Positions 42,937 through 51,939 are shown, numbered from the stretch's first letter. The stretch: 57,499 bases of DNA from an uncultured Lachnospiraceae bacterium (GCA_948470335.1 CAOKOL010000028.1:1-57499); one strand, 5' to 3'. Notes: generated by a model not told the origin, from the letters alone. Numbers and translations: made by a program.

Positions 42937-43788
42937 TTATTCGTATTCTTTGAACAGTTCCTCGAAGGGCTGAATGTCTCCGATCACATGGTATACATGT
43001 TCTTCGCCGGGGAATACGCCTTCTTTGATTTCTTTTACATACTGTTTGTATGCATCTATGATAATCGGAGCCAGGTCACAGTATTTCTTCACGAATTTCG
43101 GCGTGAATGCCTGGAACAGTCCGATGGTATCCGCAAATATGGTCAGTTGGCCGTCGCACTCTTTGCCGGCACCGATGGAGAGAACGGGAATGCTCAGCTT
43201 TTTGGCGATAAATGCGGTTACTTCCGGCGGAACGGCCTCTACTAACAGAAGACTTGCGCCGGCTGCCTCTACGGCCAGTGCGTCTTCGATAACGGCGCGG
43301 GCGCTTTCTACGGTCCGTCCCTGCGCTTTATGGCCGCCCAGCACGCCTGATGACTGAGGGGTCAGGCCGATATGGCCGCATACGAGGATACCGGCCTCTC
43401 TTATGGCGCGGATCTGGCGGGTTACGCTTTTGCCGCCTTCCAGTTTAATGGCGTCCACATCTCCTTCTTTTAAGAAGCGGACCGCATTTGCCACGGCGCC
43501 TTCCGTGCTGATCTGATAGGAGCCGAAGGGCATATCGCCGACGATAAATGTGTTGGGAGCGCCCCGGCGGACTGACTGGCAGTGGGAGATGCAGTCATCC
43601 ATGGTAACGGGAATCGTGCTGTCATAGCCTAAATCTACCATGCCCAGGGAGTCGCCCACCAGAATCATTTCGATTCCGGCCTGTTCGCTGAATGAAGCGA
43701 ACGGAGCATCATAGGCCGTAATCCAAGTGATCTTGTCTCCGGATGCTTTCATTTTCATAAGATCCTGAATTGTTTTTTTCATTGTCAT
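42937..43788 (-). CDS. panB: Ketopantoate hydroxymethyltransferase (PanB) family protein
   Basis: 283 residues. ITWITAYDAPFASFSEQAG, MILVGDSLGM, GDMPFGSYQ, LEGG, HIGLTPQS and LLLVEAVPPEV are the PanB landmarks, including the magnesium-binding aspartates and the catalytic glutamate. The known reaction joins 2-oxoisovalerate with methylene-THF to give ketopantoate. Unusually it is not with panC or panD. It is the first gene of an operon with an opine-dehydrogenase-like protein and two MttB homologs, so it may instead carry out a related (possibly reverse) C1 transfer between THF and a 2-oxo acid. Family is certain, role open. Confidence 0.88.
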   Translation of the reverse strand: MTMKKTIQDLMKMKASGDKITWITAYDAPFASFSEQAGIEMILVGDSLGMVDLGYDSTIPVTMDDCISHCQSVRRGAPNTFIVGDMPFGSYQISTEGAVANAVRFLKEGDVDAIKLEGGKSVTRQIRAIREAGILVCGHIGLTPQSSGVLGGHKAQGRTVESARAVIEDALAVEAAGASLLLVEAVPPEVTAFIAKKLSIPVLSIGAGKECDGQLTIFADTIGLFQAFTPKFVKKYCDLAPIIIDAYKQYVKEIKEGVFPGEEHVYHVIGDIQPFEELFKEYE

Positions 43789-43825
43789 TCACCTTCCTTA
43801 TAAATCCGAGTCGGTCAAACCTTGC

Positions 43826-43842
43826 GTTCTGTAATATAGAAC
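43826..43842. promoter_or_regulatory. Probable regulator operator 1
   Basis: GTTCTGTAATATAGAAC, palindromic at all but one pair, lies downstream of the minus-strand operon promoter. It matches the site at 44119-44135 at 15 of 17 positions. A further half copy (TTATTACAGAAC) is at 43861-43872. Size and symmetry suit an IclR-family dimer. Confidence 0.55.
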
Positions 43843-43890
43843 TAATATGTAAAATATTTATTATTACAGAACGATTGGTTTTATGATTGC

Positions 43891-43918
43891 ATTATACAGC
43901 AGATGGCGAAAAAGTCAA
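43891..43918 (-). promoter_or_regulatory. Promoter of the panB-opine dehydrogenase-mttB operon
   Basis: On the minus strand: -35 TTGACT (43913-43918), 16-bp spacer, -10 TATAAT (43891-43896). The operator-like sequences lie 20 to 65 bases downstream, within the untranslated leader. Confidence 0.65.
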
Positions 43919-44004
43919 TAACAAAGTCAAAAAAGGGCGATATTTGTAGAAAAGTACTAATAATAGAATGATCGAAACCCATAAAATTGCCCACATTATG
44001 CCAA

Positions 44005-44033
44005 TTTACAAAATAAAAGGGATGGGTTATACT
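44005..44033 (+). promoter_or_regulatory. Promoter of the liv operon
   Basis: -35 TTTACA (44005-44010), 17-bp spacer, -10 TATACT (44028-44033). The leader of about 180 nt contains operator 2. Confidence 0.6.
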
Positions 44034-44118
44034 GTTTAATATACAAAATATCGAATGCATACAGGCGGATCCGAACTATTCGATATCGTTCTAAAAATGT
44101 AATAAAAATGAGAACGAA

Positions 44119-44135
44119 GTTCTGCATTATAGAAC
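44119..44135. promoter_or_regulatory. Probable regulator operator 2
   Basis: GTTCTGCATTATAGAAC, the same palindromic frame as the site at 43826-43842, in the leader of the liv operon. Sharing the site between both divergent operons suggests common control. Confidence 0.55.
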
Positions 44136-44217
44136 ATAGTTCAGAATTTCTGTTATCCCAGACCGGGAGGCGTGTTTTTCGGGCCGGGTAGCAGAAAAAG
44201 TTAAAAGGAGATGGCAT

Positions 44218-45096
44218 ATGGTAAACATATTAATAACGGCGCTGCTGAGGGGCGGGATGTATTCTCTCATGGCCGTCGGCCTTTCGCTGGTATATGGCGT
44301 AATGAATGTGGCCAACTTTGCCCACGGCGAGCAGTATATGCTGGGAACATATTTCGGTTACTTTTGCTTTATGGGTCTTGGTCTGAATCCGTTCCTTTGC
44401 TTTATTCTTGCGCTGGGGGGAGGCTTTTTCATCGGCGCACTGACAGAGGTAGTGATCTTTTCTCCGCTCCGGAAAAGAAGCGGCCGGAACTGGCTGATGA
44501 ATACGTTTCTTCTGACGCTGGGGCTGTCCATGATCTTAAAAAGCGGCACAAAGCTGCTGTTCGGCAACAGCTACCGGGGGATTACTTCATATTTCAAAGG
44601 AACGGTATCGCTGGCCGGATTTTCCGCATCGAAAGACCGTGTGATTGCGTTCGTGATTGCGGTTGTGGTAATTGCGGTTGTGATGGTGTTTCTGAACAAG
44701 TCGAAATTCGGAAGGGCTATCCGGGCGGTTTCCATGGATGCCACTGGCGCACAACTGGTTGGAATCAAACTGAAACGGATTTATATCGTCACCTTCGGGC
44801 TGAGCTGCGGTTTCGCCGCGCTGGCAGGTGCGGCGCTGCTCTCTCTGACGCCGGCTTACCCGTCCAACGGCACGCAGGTGCTGTACGCGTCATGGGTTGT
44901 ACTGATTCTGGTGGGCCTGGGCAATGTAGGAGGCAGCATCGTGGGAGGAATACTGGTCGGCCTGCTGGAAACCATCTGTATTCAGTATCTGGGCGCGGCA
45001 TGGCAGGATGTGTTTGCCCTTTCCGTGGTGATTTTGATTCTGCTGGTTAAGCCTAACGGCCTTTTCGGCAAAGGCGTAAAGAGCTCGGTGGAGTGA
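44218..45096 (+). CDS. livH: Branched-chain amino acid-type ABC transporter permease
   Basis: 292 residues with about eight membrane helices. MYSLMAVGLSLVYGVMNVAN at the start and the EAA-like loop near GTQVLYASWVVLILVGLGNVGG are typical of LivH. It forms the channel with the LivM partner in the next gene. The family imports branched-chain amino acids, amides, urea and other amino-acid-like compounds, so the name does not fix the substrate. Confidence 0.93.
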   Translation: MVNILITALLRGGMYSLMAVGLSLVYGVMNVANFAHGEQYMLGTYFGYFCFMGLGLNPFLCFILALGGGFFIGALTEVVIFSPLRKRSGRNWLMNTFLLTLGLSMILKSGTKLLFGNSYRGITSYFKGTVSLAGFSASKDRVIAFVIAVVVIAVVMVFLNKSKFGRAIRAVSMDATGAQLVGIKLKRIYIVTFGLSCGFAALAGAALLSLTPAYPSNGTQVLYASWVVLILVGLGNVGGSIVGGILVGLLETICIQYLGAAWQDVFALSVVILILLVKPNGLFGKGVKSSVE

Positions 45097-45109
45097 TGGG
45101 AGGAGACAT

Positions 45110-46123
45110 ATGAAAAGTAAAGTTAACGGCATTTCCGGCAGATGGCCCAAAGCGCTGGGCAACCTTGGCCTGAGCCCCATTATGCTGATCGTCTTTGTGG
45201 TGGTGGCAGGACTGCCTTTATTCACGGATAACCCCTTTACCCTTCGGCTGTTTATCACGGCGTTTATGACGGCGACGCTGGCCATGGGGTTCGATTTTAC
45301 CAACGGATATATCGGGATCTGTAACTTCGGCTACGCGGCTTTCTGGGGCGTGGGCGCCTATACAAGTGCGATTCTGGTAAAGGATTTTCATGTGCCTCTG
45401 CCGTTGGGTCTTCTGGGAGCGGTGGCCCTTACGGCGGTGATGGGTGCGCTGATCGGCTGTCTGACCATTCGTCTGGGCGGTATCTTTGCAAGCTGTATGT
45501 GCTGGTTTGTATCTCTTGCACTGCTGGCTTTGGCCAGAAACCTGGTAGATCTTACCGGAGGCGCCTCCGGCTACAGCGCTACCTTTATGTTCAAGCCCAA
45601 GATGGGATATCTGCCTTATTATTATCTGATCTTTGCGGTGATGCTGGGTATTTTCCTGCTGCTCTCGCATTTTACCCATTCCACTATGGGACTGGCCTTC
45701 CGGGCGATTGCACTGGATGATAAGGCGGCAGGCTCCAGCGGTATTAACCATATTAAGTATAAGATTATCAACTTTTCCATTTCCTGTGCGATTGCGGGGC
45801 TGGTAGGTGCTTTCTATATTCATTTTGTGGGAATTATGACGCCTACATCCATGAGCAATGAAAAGACCACGGAGATTATGGCGATCTGCTTTATCGGCGG
45901 AAGAGGCACGATCTGGGGATCGGTTATCAGCTCTCTGGTGCTGACGCCGATTCTGGAGCAGGCGAAGGATTTGCTGGAATGGCGGCAGATTTTGTACGGC
46001 CTTTTAATGATTCTGATTATGATTTTTTATCCGCGCGGGATGGCAGGACTGGTGGAAAAGGTCAGGAGTCTGGTTCTTGGAAAGGCACGGAAGGAGGCCG
46101 GCGCTTCTGAAGCGCAGAGCTGA
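45110..46123 (+). CDS. livM: Branched-chain amino acid-type ABC transporter permease
   Basis: 337 residues, 13 bases after livH with GGGAGGAG. FDFTNGYIGICNFGYAAFWGVGAYTSA and FRAIALDDKAAGSSGIN are LivM hallmarks; about nine hydrophobic segments are seen. It pairs with LivH. Confidence 0.93.
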   Translation: MKSKVNGISGRWPKALGNLGLSPIMLIVFVVVAGLPLFTDNPFTLRLFITAFMTATLAMGFDFTNGYIGICNFGYAAFWGVGAYTSAILVKDFHVPLPLGLLGAVALTAVMGALIGCLTIRLGGIFASCMCWFVSLALLALARNLVDLTGGASGYSATFMFKPKMGYLPYYYLIFAVMLGIFLLLSHFTHSTMGLAFRAIALDDKAAGSSGINHIKYKIINFSISCAIAGLVGAFYIHFVGIMTPTSMSNEKTTEIMAICFIGGRGTIWGSVISSLVLTPILEQAKDLLEWRQILYGLLMILIMIFYPRGMAGLVEKVRSLVLGKARKEAGASEAQS

Positions 46124-46203
46124 ACCTGACGGAAAATGCGTTCTGTCCTGATATGATAACTTTTTTATAATCTTAAAATAATAAAGAGGAGAAAGGAGAG
46201 GCT

Positions 46204-47559
46204 ATGAAAAAGTATATGAAACGAATGATCAGTTTGGCAGCGGCAGCGGCGATGGTACTGTCATTGTGCGCCTGCGGCAATGGGGGAGGTAACGACGGAA
46301 CACAGGCGCCCGGCTCTGCGGCAGACGGCAGCGGACAGACAGAAAACGGCCAGGGCGGCGGCGAAGGGGGGAAAACGCTGAACATTGCCTGGATCGGACC
46401 GGTAACCGGCTCAGCCTCCCGTTCCGGAGAAGAACTGTATAACGGCGCTATGATGCAGTTTGAAAAGATAAACTATCAGATCGGGGATTACAAGCTGAAT
46501 GTATTCAAGGTAGACTCCGAATCCAATGCGGAGAAAGCGGCGCTGGCTTACGAAGAATGTATTCTGTCCAATAAAATCGACGTGGGCCTGAATACATGGC
46601 ATAGCTGGGTATCCGCTTCCTGTATCGAAGTGGCGGCCAAATATGAGATTCCTCAGCTTCTGACCTTCGGCGCAAGCCAGGATGTCATCGACAAAGTAAA
46701 AGAGGATCATGACTATTACAAATACTGGGCGGGAAAAACCTGGCCGCAGCCGGCACATCTGGTAACGGGCTATGTGGAAGCCATCGACCAGGCGATTCAG
46801 AACGGCACGTTCAGTCCTGCCAGCAAGACGCTGGGTATCTACGGCGTGGATGAGGACTGGGGACGTACTTTCGCGAAGGCCGGAAAGGAAGGCTTCGAGG
46901 CCAACGGATGGACCTGTGCGGTGGAAGAATATTTTGCACTTGGAACCACGGATTATTACGCCGTATTGAATAAGATGAAAGACGCGGGCTGTACGCTGAT
47001 CTGCGGCACCATGTCCGATGTGAACGCGGCCACCGCATTTATCAAGCAGGCGGATGAGGTTGGTCTGGACGCGCTGGTTATCTGTGACGGTCTTGGATGG
47101 CTCAGCGAGTGGTACGAGCTGACAGGCGCCTCCTCCGACTATGTAATCGACATGATTCCCCAGTATGCGACGGAGTCAGGTCAGGCATTTGTAAAAGAAT
47201 ATACGGAGAAATTCGGCTATGAGCCCGGTCCTTCCACGGCAGGTCTGGCTTACGATACGGCAGGATTTTTCTTAAAGGTTTTACAGACCACCTATGACGA
47301 GTACGGCGAACTGACCAGCGAAACGATTATGAAATGCTGGGAAGAAAAGGTGCGGACAGGAGAGCTGATCTATACGATGGCGGAGGACGATGCGATTATG
47401 ATGCCGGCCTGGGATTACAGCGATCCGGACATGTATCCGGACCCGATTGTGGACGGCGACCATTACTGCTTCCCTGTTGTGCAGTACTTTGACGGAAAAG
47501 CAGTTCCCGTTTATCCGGATTCCATGGCGGCACAGGAGCTGAAAGTGCCTGAGAAATAG
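46204..47559 (+). CDS. ABC transporter substrate-binding lipoprotein (type I periplasmic fold)
   Basis: 451 residues. A lipoprotein signal (LSLCAC, cysteine near residue 23) is followed by a Gly/Gln-rich linker and a LivJ/LivK-like bilobed domain (IAWIGPVTGSASRSGEELYNGAMMQFE). Many aromatic residues (Trp, Tyr) occur in the lobes, for example near NTWHSWVSAS and YYKYWAGKTWPQP. Those could form an aromatic cage for a quaternary amine, though this is only an inference. It captures the ligand for LivHMGF. Confidence 0.9.
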   Translation: MKKYMKRMISLAAAAAMVLSLCACGNGGGNDGTQAPGSAADGSGQTENGQGGGEGGKTLNIAWIGPVTGSASRSGEELYNGAMMQFEKINYQIGDYKLNVFKVDSESNAEKAALAYEECILSNKIDVGLNTWHSWVSASCIEVAAKYEIPQLLTFGASQDVIDKVKEDHDYYKYWAGKTWPQPAHLVTGYVEAIDQAIQNGTFSPASKTLGIYGVDEDWGRTFAKAGKEGFEANGWTCAVEEYFALGTTDYYAVLNKMKDAGCTLICGTMSDVNAATAFIKQADEVGLDALVICDGLGWLSEWYELTGASSDYVIDMIPQYATESGQAFVKEYTEKFGYEPGPSTAGLAYDTAGFFLKVLQTTYDEYGELTSETIMKCWEEKVRTGELIYTMAEDDAIMMPAWDYSDPDMYPDPIVDGDHYCFPVVQYFDGKAVPVYPDSMAAQELKVPEK

Positions 47560-47665
47560 AACGATCTTTACGGATGCAGATTGATAACGGCGGCGGCCCA
47601 AAACCGGGACGGTGAAACCGGCGAAAGGGCTGCCGCGAAACCTTAGACAAGCAGGTGATAGTTCC

Positions 47666-48394
47666 ATGGTACTACTTGAAACAAAAGACTTATGTAAACA
47701 TTTCGGCGGCCTTAAAGCCGTCAACAATGTAAATATGAAGGTGGAGCAGGGGCAGATCTATGGGCTGATCGGGCCTAACGGCGCGGGGAAAACCACTTTT
47801 TTACATTCGATTTCCGGAATCCATCAGCCCACCGGCGGGCAGGTCATATTTGACGGCAAAGACTGTACGTCGGCCAAATCCCATGAGATGTGTCACCGGG
47901 GTATGGCCAGGACTTATCAGATCGTCCGTTCCTTTCAGGATATGACAGTGCTGGAAAATGTGATTGTGGGCGGCATATTCGGCGCCGGGCTGCATCGGGA
48001 AAAGGCGGAGAAGAAAGCGGAGGAATATCTGGAATTTGTGGGATTCCCGCTGTCAAGCTCCGTGAAAGCGAGCACGCTGAATACGATACAACTGAAACAG
48101 GTAGAAATGGCCCGTGCGCTGAGCACAAACTGTAAAATGCTGCTTTTGGACGAGGTGGCCGCCGGCCTGACGCCGGCCGAGCTGGATACCATTGCCGATC
48201 TGATTAAGCGTATGCGGGATGAGATGGGAGTAACCATTATCATTATTGAGCATCTGATGAAGCTGATTATGGATGTGTGCGATTATATCTCCGTATTATA
48301 TTTCGGTGAACTGCTGGCCAGCGGCGAGCCGGAAGAGATCATTCATAATGAAGAGGTTATCAAAGCTTATCTGGGCGATAACTTTATGCTGTAA
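47666..48394 (+). CDS. livG: ABC transporter ATP-binding protein, LivG type
   Basis: 242 residues from ATG 47666, preceded by AGGTGATAG. Walker A GPNGAGKTT, a variant signature region (TLNTIQLKQVEMARAL) and Walker B LLLDEVAAGL are present. The LivG-type insertion around MCHRGMARTYQIVRSFQDM supports the assignment. The signature loop lacks the usual LSxGQ wording, which is unusual for LivG and may deserve a check. Confidence 0.9.
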   Translation: MVLLETKDLCKHFGGLKAVNNVNMKVEQGQIYGLIGPNGAGKTTFLHSISGIHQPTGGQVIFDGKDCTSAKSHEMCHRGMARTYQIVRSFQDMTVLENVIVGGIFGAGLHREKAEKKAEEYLEFVGFPLSSSVKASTLNTIQLKQVEMARALSTNCKMLLLDEVAAGLTPAELDTIADLIKRMRDEMGVTIIIIEHLMKLIMDVCDYISVLYFGELLASGEPEEIIHNEEVIKAYLGDNFML

Positions 48395-48457
48395 TCGTCA
48401 GCGGAGGCAAGAAACGACGGATCGGACACAAACTATTGAGAAGAAAAGAGGAATATT

Positions 48458-49162
48458 GTGTTAAGACTGGAAAATATCAGCGCTGCTTACGGTTATCTTC
48501 AGGTGGTCTGGGATGTTTCCCTTGAGGTGAAAAAGGGAGAGGCGGTATCCATTCTCGGCCTGAACGGAGCGGGAAAGACCACGGTTCTGAAAGTAATTGC
48601 AGGCATTAAGGAGCCGAAAGGCGGAAAGGTATATTTTGACGGCGAAGATATCACAGGCGTAAGCACAGATAAGCTGGCCGCCAAAGGACTGGCGTTTATT
48701 CCGGAAGAACGGAACCTGTTTAATGCGATGACGGTGTATGAAAACCTGGTGATGGGCGGATACACAAAGGATAAAGTGACCGTAAACAGGAATCTGGAAT
48801 ATGTTCACAGCCTGTTTCCCAGACTGAAAGAGAGGGACAAGCAGTTAGTGGGCACCATGAGCGGCGGAGAGCGGCAGATGGTGGCGATTGCCAGAGGGCT
48901 GATGAGCAATCCGCAGCTTGTAATGCTGGATGAGCCTTCGATGGGCCTGTCTCCCCAGAATACGCTGGTCGTGTTTGACGCGCTGCAGAAGCTGCGGGAA
49001 GAGGGAACGACGATTCTGATTGTGGAGCAGAATGTGAATACGACGCTTCAGTTCGTGGACCGTGCCTATATTATGGATCAGGGGCGGATCGTTCTTTCGG
49101 GAGACAGTGAAGCGTTGCGCAAAGATGACAGTATCCAGAAAATGTATCTCGGTATGGGCTGA
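48458..49162 (+). CDS. livF: ABC transporter ATP-binding protein, LivF type
   Basis: 234 residues from GTG 48458, six bases after AGAGGA. Walker A GLNGAGKTT, signature MSGGERQMVAIARGL and Walker B LVMLDEPSMGLSP are intact. FIPEERNLFNAMTVYENL is a LivF motif. It partners LivG to power uptake and is the last gene of the transporter set. Confidence 0.95.
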   Translation: MLRLENISAAYGYLQVVWDVSLEVKKGEAVSILGLNGAGKTTVLKVIAGIKEPKGGKVYFDGEDITGVSTDKLAAKGLAFIPEERNLFNAMTVYENLVMGGYTKDKVTVNRNLEYVHSLFPRLKERDKQLVGTMSGGERQMVAIARGLMSNPQLVMLDEPSMGLSPQNTLVVFDALQKLREEGTTILIVEQNVNTTLQFVDRAYIMDQGRIVLSGDSEALRKDDSIQKMYLGMG

Positions 49163-49230
49163 TAATTGACCGAAGGGCATTATGGCGCTGCAAAAGCGAG
49201 GCAATCAAAGGGCGATTTGCAAATTTCGAT

Positions 49231-49258
49231 TTGAAATGTGAATGGTATATGATATAAT
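49231..49258 (+). promoter_or_regulatory. Promoter of the IclR regulator gene with a downstream palindrome
   Basis: -35 TTGAAA (49231-49236), 16-bp spacer, -10 TATAAT (49253-49258). A perfect GGGAATATTCCC palindrome (49285-49296) lies about 25 bases after the -10 and could allow autoregulation. Confidence 0.55.
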
Positions 49259-49329
49259 CAAAAGGCTGACAATGTCCAAAATAAGGGAATATTCCCAACT
49301 TGATATAAATCTGACAGAGGTTGATTGTT

Positions 49330-50136
49330 ATGGATACAAATGTTAAAAGCAATGGGGAAACAGAGAAAAAAGCTCCCAAAAGCAAATCGGAGCCGTCGAT
49401 TCAGTCGATAAACCGTGCGATTCAGATTCTGCACTGTTTTTCGGATAACGCCCGTCTGACGCTGACGGAGATCTGCCAGGAGGTAGGGCTTCATAAGTCT
49501 ACCGTGTACGGGATTGTGACGACTTTAAAAAACAATGATTTTCTTGAGAAAGATGAGGAAACCGGCGTTTACCGGCTTGGAGTGGGACTTTACAAGCTGG
49601 CTTCCCATGTGAATGTGGATCTGCGTACGATCAGTATCCCCCTTGTCCATGAGCTTTGCAGCGAGACGGGAGAGACGGTCAACCTTGTAGTGCCGGATGA
49701 GAATTATATCATCTACATAGAAAAATGTGAGAGCAGGCATTCTATGCGGATCAGCACCAGCATCGGGACGCGTCTGCCCATGTACTGCACGGCAGTGGGA
49801 AAAGCGATTATGGCTTTTCTGCCGGATCCGGACGCTGTTTCCCACATTTTGGATCAGACCCGGCTGACTGCCGTAACCCGGAACACCCTGACCAGCAAGG
49901 ATGCGATTCTGCAGGAGCTTGGGGAAATCCGGCAGCGGGGGTATGCGATTGACAGGGAAGAACTGGAATACGGTCTGGTCTGCATTGCCGCGCCCATTAT
50001 GAACGCCATAGGAGAGCCGATTGCCGCGATTAGCTGCTCCGGACCTCTTCAGCGCATGACGGAAGGAAATATCAGCCGCATATCGGAAGAAGTGACCAGG
50101 TGTGCTTTGAAGATATCTTCAAAAATCCCCTATTAA
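49330..50136 (+). CDS. IclR-family transcriptional regulator
   Basis: 268 residues from ATG 49330; a TTG at 49321 is the alternative. The winged helix (LTLTEICQEVGLHKSTVYGI, near 38-60) is followed by the IclR effector domain (TGETVNLVV, RLPMYCTAVGKAIMAFLP, RGYAIDREELEYGLVCIAAP). It probably binds the two 17-bp palindromes between the panB-like and liv operons and responds to the imported compound. Confidence 0.93.
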   Translation: MDTNVKSNGETEKKAPKSKSEPSIQSINRAIQILHCFSDNARLTLTEICQEVGLHKSTVYGIVTTLKNNDFLEKDEETGVYRLGVGLYKLASHVNVDLRTISIPLVHELCSETGETVNLVVPDENYIIYIEKCESRHSMRISTSIGTRLPMYCTAVGKAIMAFLPDPDAVSHILDQTRLTAVTRNTLTSKDAILQELGEIRQRGYAIDREELEYGLVCIAAPIMNAIGEPIAAISCSGPLQRMTEGNISRISEEVTRCALKISSKIPY

Positions 50137-50172
50137 TTTGACAGGGCGCGTAAGCGCCGCCGGAGGTGTGAT

Positions 50173-50961
50173 ATGATGTGGCAGGAAAGAGACAGAAGCA
50201 TCAATTATATTAAAGCACGGGGCGAACATGTTTGCTACGGCATGGGGCTTGGGATTATTTTGCTTAATGACGCTTATCCCGGATTTCCCGGAGATGTGCG
50301 TAATCCCAGCGCGTTTCCCTACCCGATTCAGTATGAGATCGCCGAGGGCGTGACCAATAAAACACTTGTTTACGACAAAAATCCCGCACAGTGCCGGGAA
50401 GCGGTGATCCGGGCGGCGAAAAAGCTGGAACGTCTGGGCTGCCGGGCCGTGGCTGCGGAGTGCGGGTACTTTGCGTTTTTTCAGAAGGATGTGACGGAAC
50501 ATGTGGACATTCCGGTATTTATGTCCAGTCTGCTGCAGGTGCCCTTTATCCAGCAGGTGATCGGGCCCCGCAAAAAAGTGGGCATTATCTGTGCCCAGCG
50601 CCAGTATTTGTCCGATCAGCATCTGATGAATGTGGGAATCGTGCCCGGAAGCAATTATGTGATCGCCGGAGCCCAGGATGAGTACGGGGTTTCCGAATTT
50701 GACAATCTCTGGAATCCCAACAAGCGGCCGGAGGTTCCGGAGGCATACTATGATAAGGCGGAAGCCCAGATGGTAAACTGTGCCCGTCAGTTCGTGGAGA
50801 AAAATCCGGATATCGGCGCGATTATGCTGGAATGTACGGGCATGCAGCCCTTTGCACGGGCGGTGCAGAAAGAAGTGGAACTTCCGGTATTTAGCTGGGG
50901 TACGCTGCTGGACTATGCCTACTCTGTTGTAAATCACCGTGATTATTACGGGCATGTGTGA
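50173..50961 (+). CDS. Aspartate/glutamate racemase-family protein
   Basis: 262 residues with GGAGG upstream. GCRAVAAECGYFAFFQ carries the first catalytic-type cysteine, and IGAIMLECTGMQPFA the second. This two-cysteine pattern belongs to the Asp/Glu/hydantoin racemase superfamily, which also includes maleate isomerase and arylmalonate decarboxylase. The subgroup is not recognised; it may racemise or isomerise an amino-acid intermediate of the pathway. Translation is coupled to the next gene (TGATG). Confidence 0.82.
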   Translation: MMWQERDRSINYIKARGEHVCYGMGLGIILLNDAYPGFPGDVRNPSAFPYPIQYEIAEGVTNKTLVYDKNPAQCREAVIRAAKKLERLGCRAVAAECGYFAFFQKDVTEHVDIPVFMSSLLQVPFIQQVIGPRKKVGIICAQRQYLSDQHLMNVGIVPGSNYVIAGAQDEYGVSEFDNLWNPNKRPEVPEAYYDKAEAQMVNCARQFVEKNPDIGAIMLECTGMQPFARAVQKEVELPVFSWGTLLDYAYSVVNHRDYYGHV

Positions 50962-51893
50962 TGGATGAGATTATTTTAAGGGCGGTTTCCCTGACGCTGG
51001 TGATCGCGGCGGGCGCTGCTCTGCGCTTCTTCCGGCTTGTGGGCGGGGAAGCGGGGGCATGCGTCAAGACAATCCTTATGTATTTGACGCTGCCGGCGGC
51101 TATCGTTACGAATTTTTCCAAAATAGAACGGCTGGACGGGGCCATGCTGCTGCTGATTCTGCTGGGAATCGCGGCCAATCTGGTGATGATCCTTGCGGGG
51201 GCCTGTCTTACAAAATCTAAAAGCAGAGAAGAGAAGGCAGTTTATATGAACTGCCTTCCGGCATATAATATCGGCGCATTCTGCCTGCCTTTTGTCCAGA
51301 GCTTTCTGCCTCCGGTGGGAAGCGTGACAGCCTGTCTGTTTGATGCGGGCAACAGTCTGATGTGTACGGGAGGGACTTATGCCATTGCGGCGGAATATCT
51401 GTCGGAACAGAAGAAAGGGATCGACTTTAAGGGAGTCGGAAAACGGCTGTTTACCAGCCCGCCGCTGGTTACCTATCTGGTAATGATTATTCTTTCGGCG
51501 GCCTGCGTTCGCATTCCCCGGCCGGTTCTGACCCTTCTTTCCCCGGCGGCCGCGGCAAATCCTTTTGTCGCCATGCTGATGATCGGCCTGCTGTTCCGGG
51601 TGGAACTGAAACGGTCTTATTTTCTTTCCATATTTAAGCTGGTGGGTCTGCGTCATCTTTTTTCTTTTGTGATGTCCCTGATATATTATTTTGTGCTTCC
51701 CTTTGATCTGGCGGTCCGTCAGGCGCTGGTTCTGGTCAGCTTCGGCCCTATGAGTGTGGTAGCTTCCGTATTTACCGGTAAATGCGGCGGTGACGAAGGA
51801 AAGGCCAGTGCGGCGAACAGTGTGACGATTGTGTGCAGTGTGATTGAGATTACGGGACTGCTGGCAGTGATGGGGATTTATGAGGCGCTCTGA
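50961..51893 (+). CDS. AEC-family transporter (auxin efflux carrier-like)
   Basis: 310 residues from ATG 50961, overlapping the previous stop by one base. About ten membrane helices in two halves, with the NPFVAMLMIGLLFRVEL segment and the GPMSVVASVFTGKCGGDEGKAS region typical of AEC carriers. Known members move malate, malonate or other organic acids. It may export a carboxylate end product or take up a precursor. Confidence 0.88.
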   Translation: MDEIILRAVSLTLVIAAGAALRFFRLVGGEAGACVKTILMYLTLPAAIVTNFSKIERLDGAMLLLILLGIAANLVMILAGACLTKSKSREEKAVYMNCLPAYNIGAFCLPFVQSFLPPVGSVTACLFDAGNSLMCTGGTYAIAAEYLSEQKKGIDFKGVGKRLFTSPPLVTYLVMIILSAACVRIPRPVLTLLSPAAAANPFVAMLMIGLLFRVELKRSYFLSIFKLVGLRHLFSFVMSLIYYFVLPFDLAVRQALVLVSFGPMSVVASVFTGKCGGDEGKASAANSVTIVCSVIEITGLLAVMGIYEAL

Positions 51894-51939
51894 CAGGGCG
51901 CTTGTGAATGATTTCTGATGTTTTCCGAAAGAATCGGGC

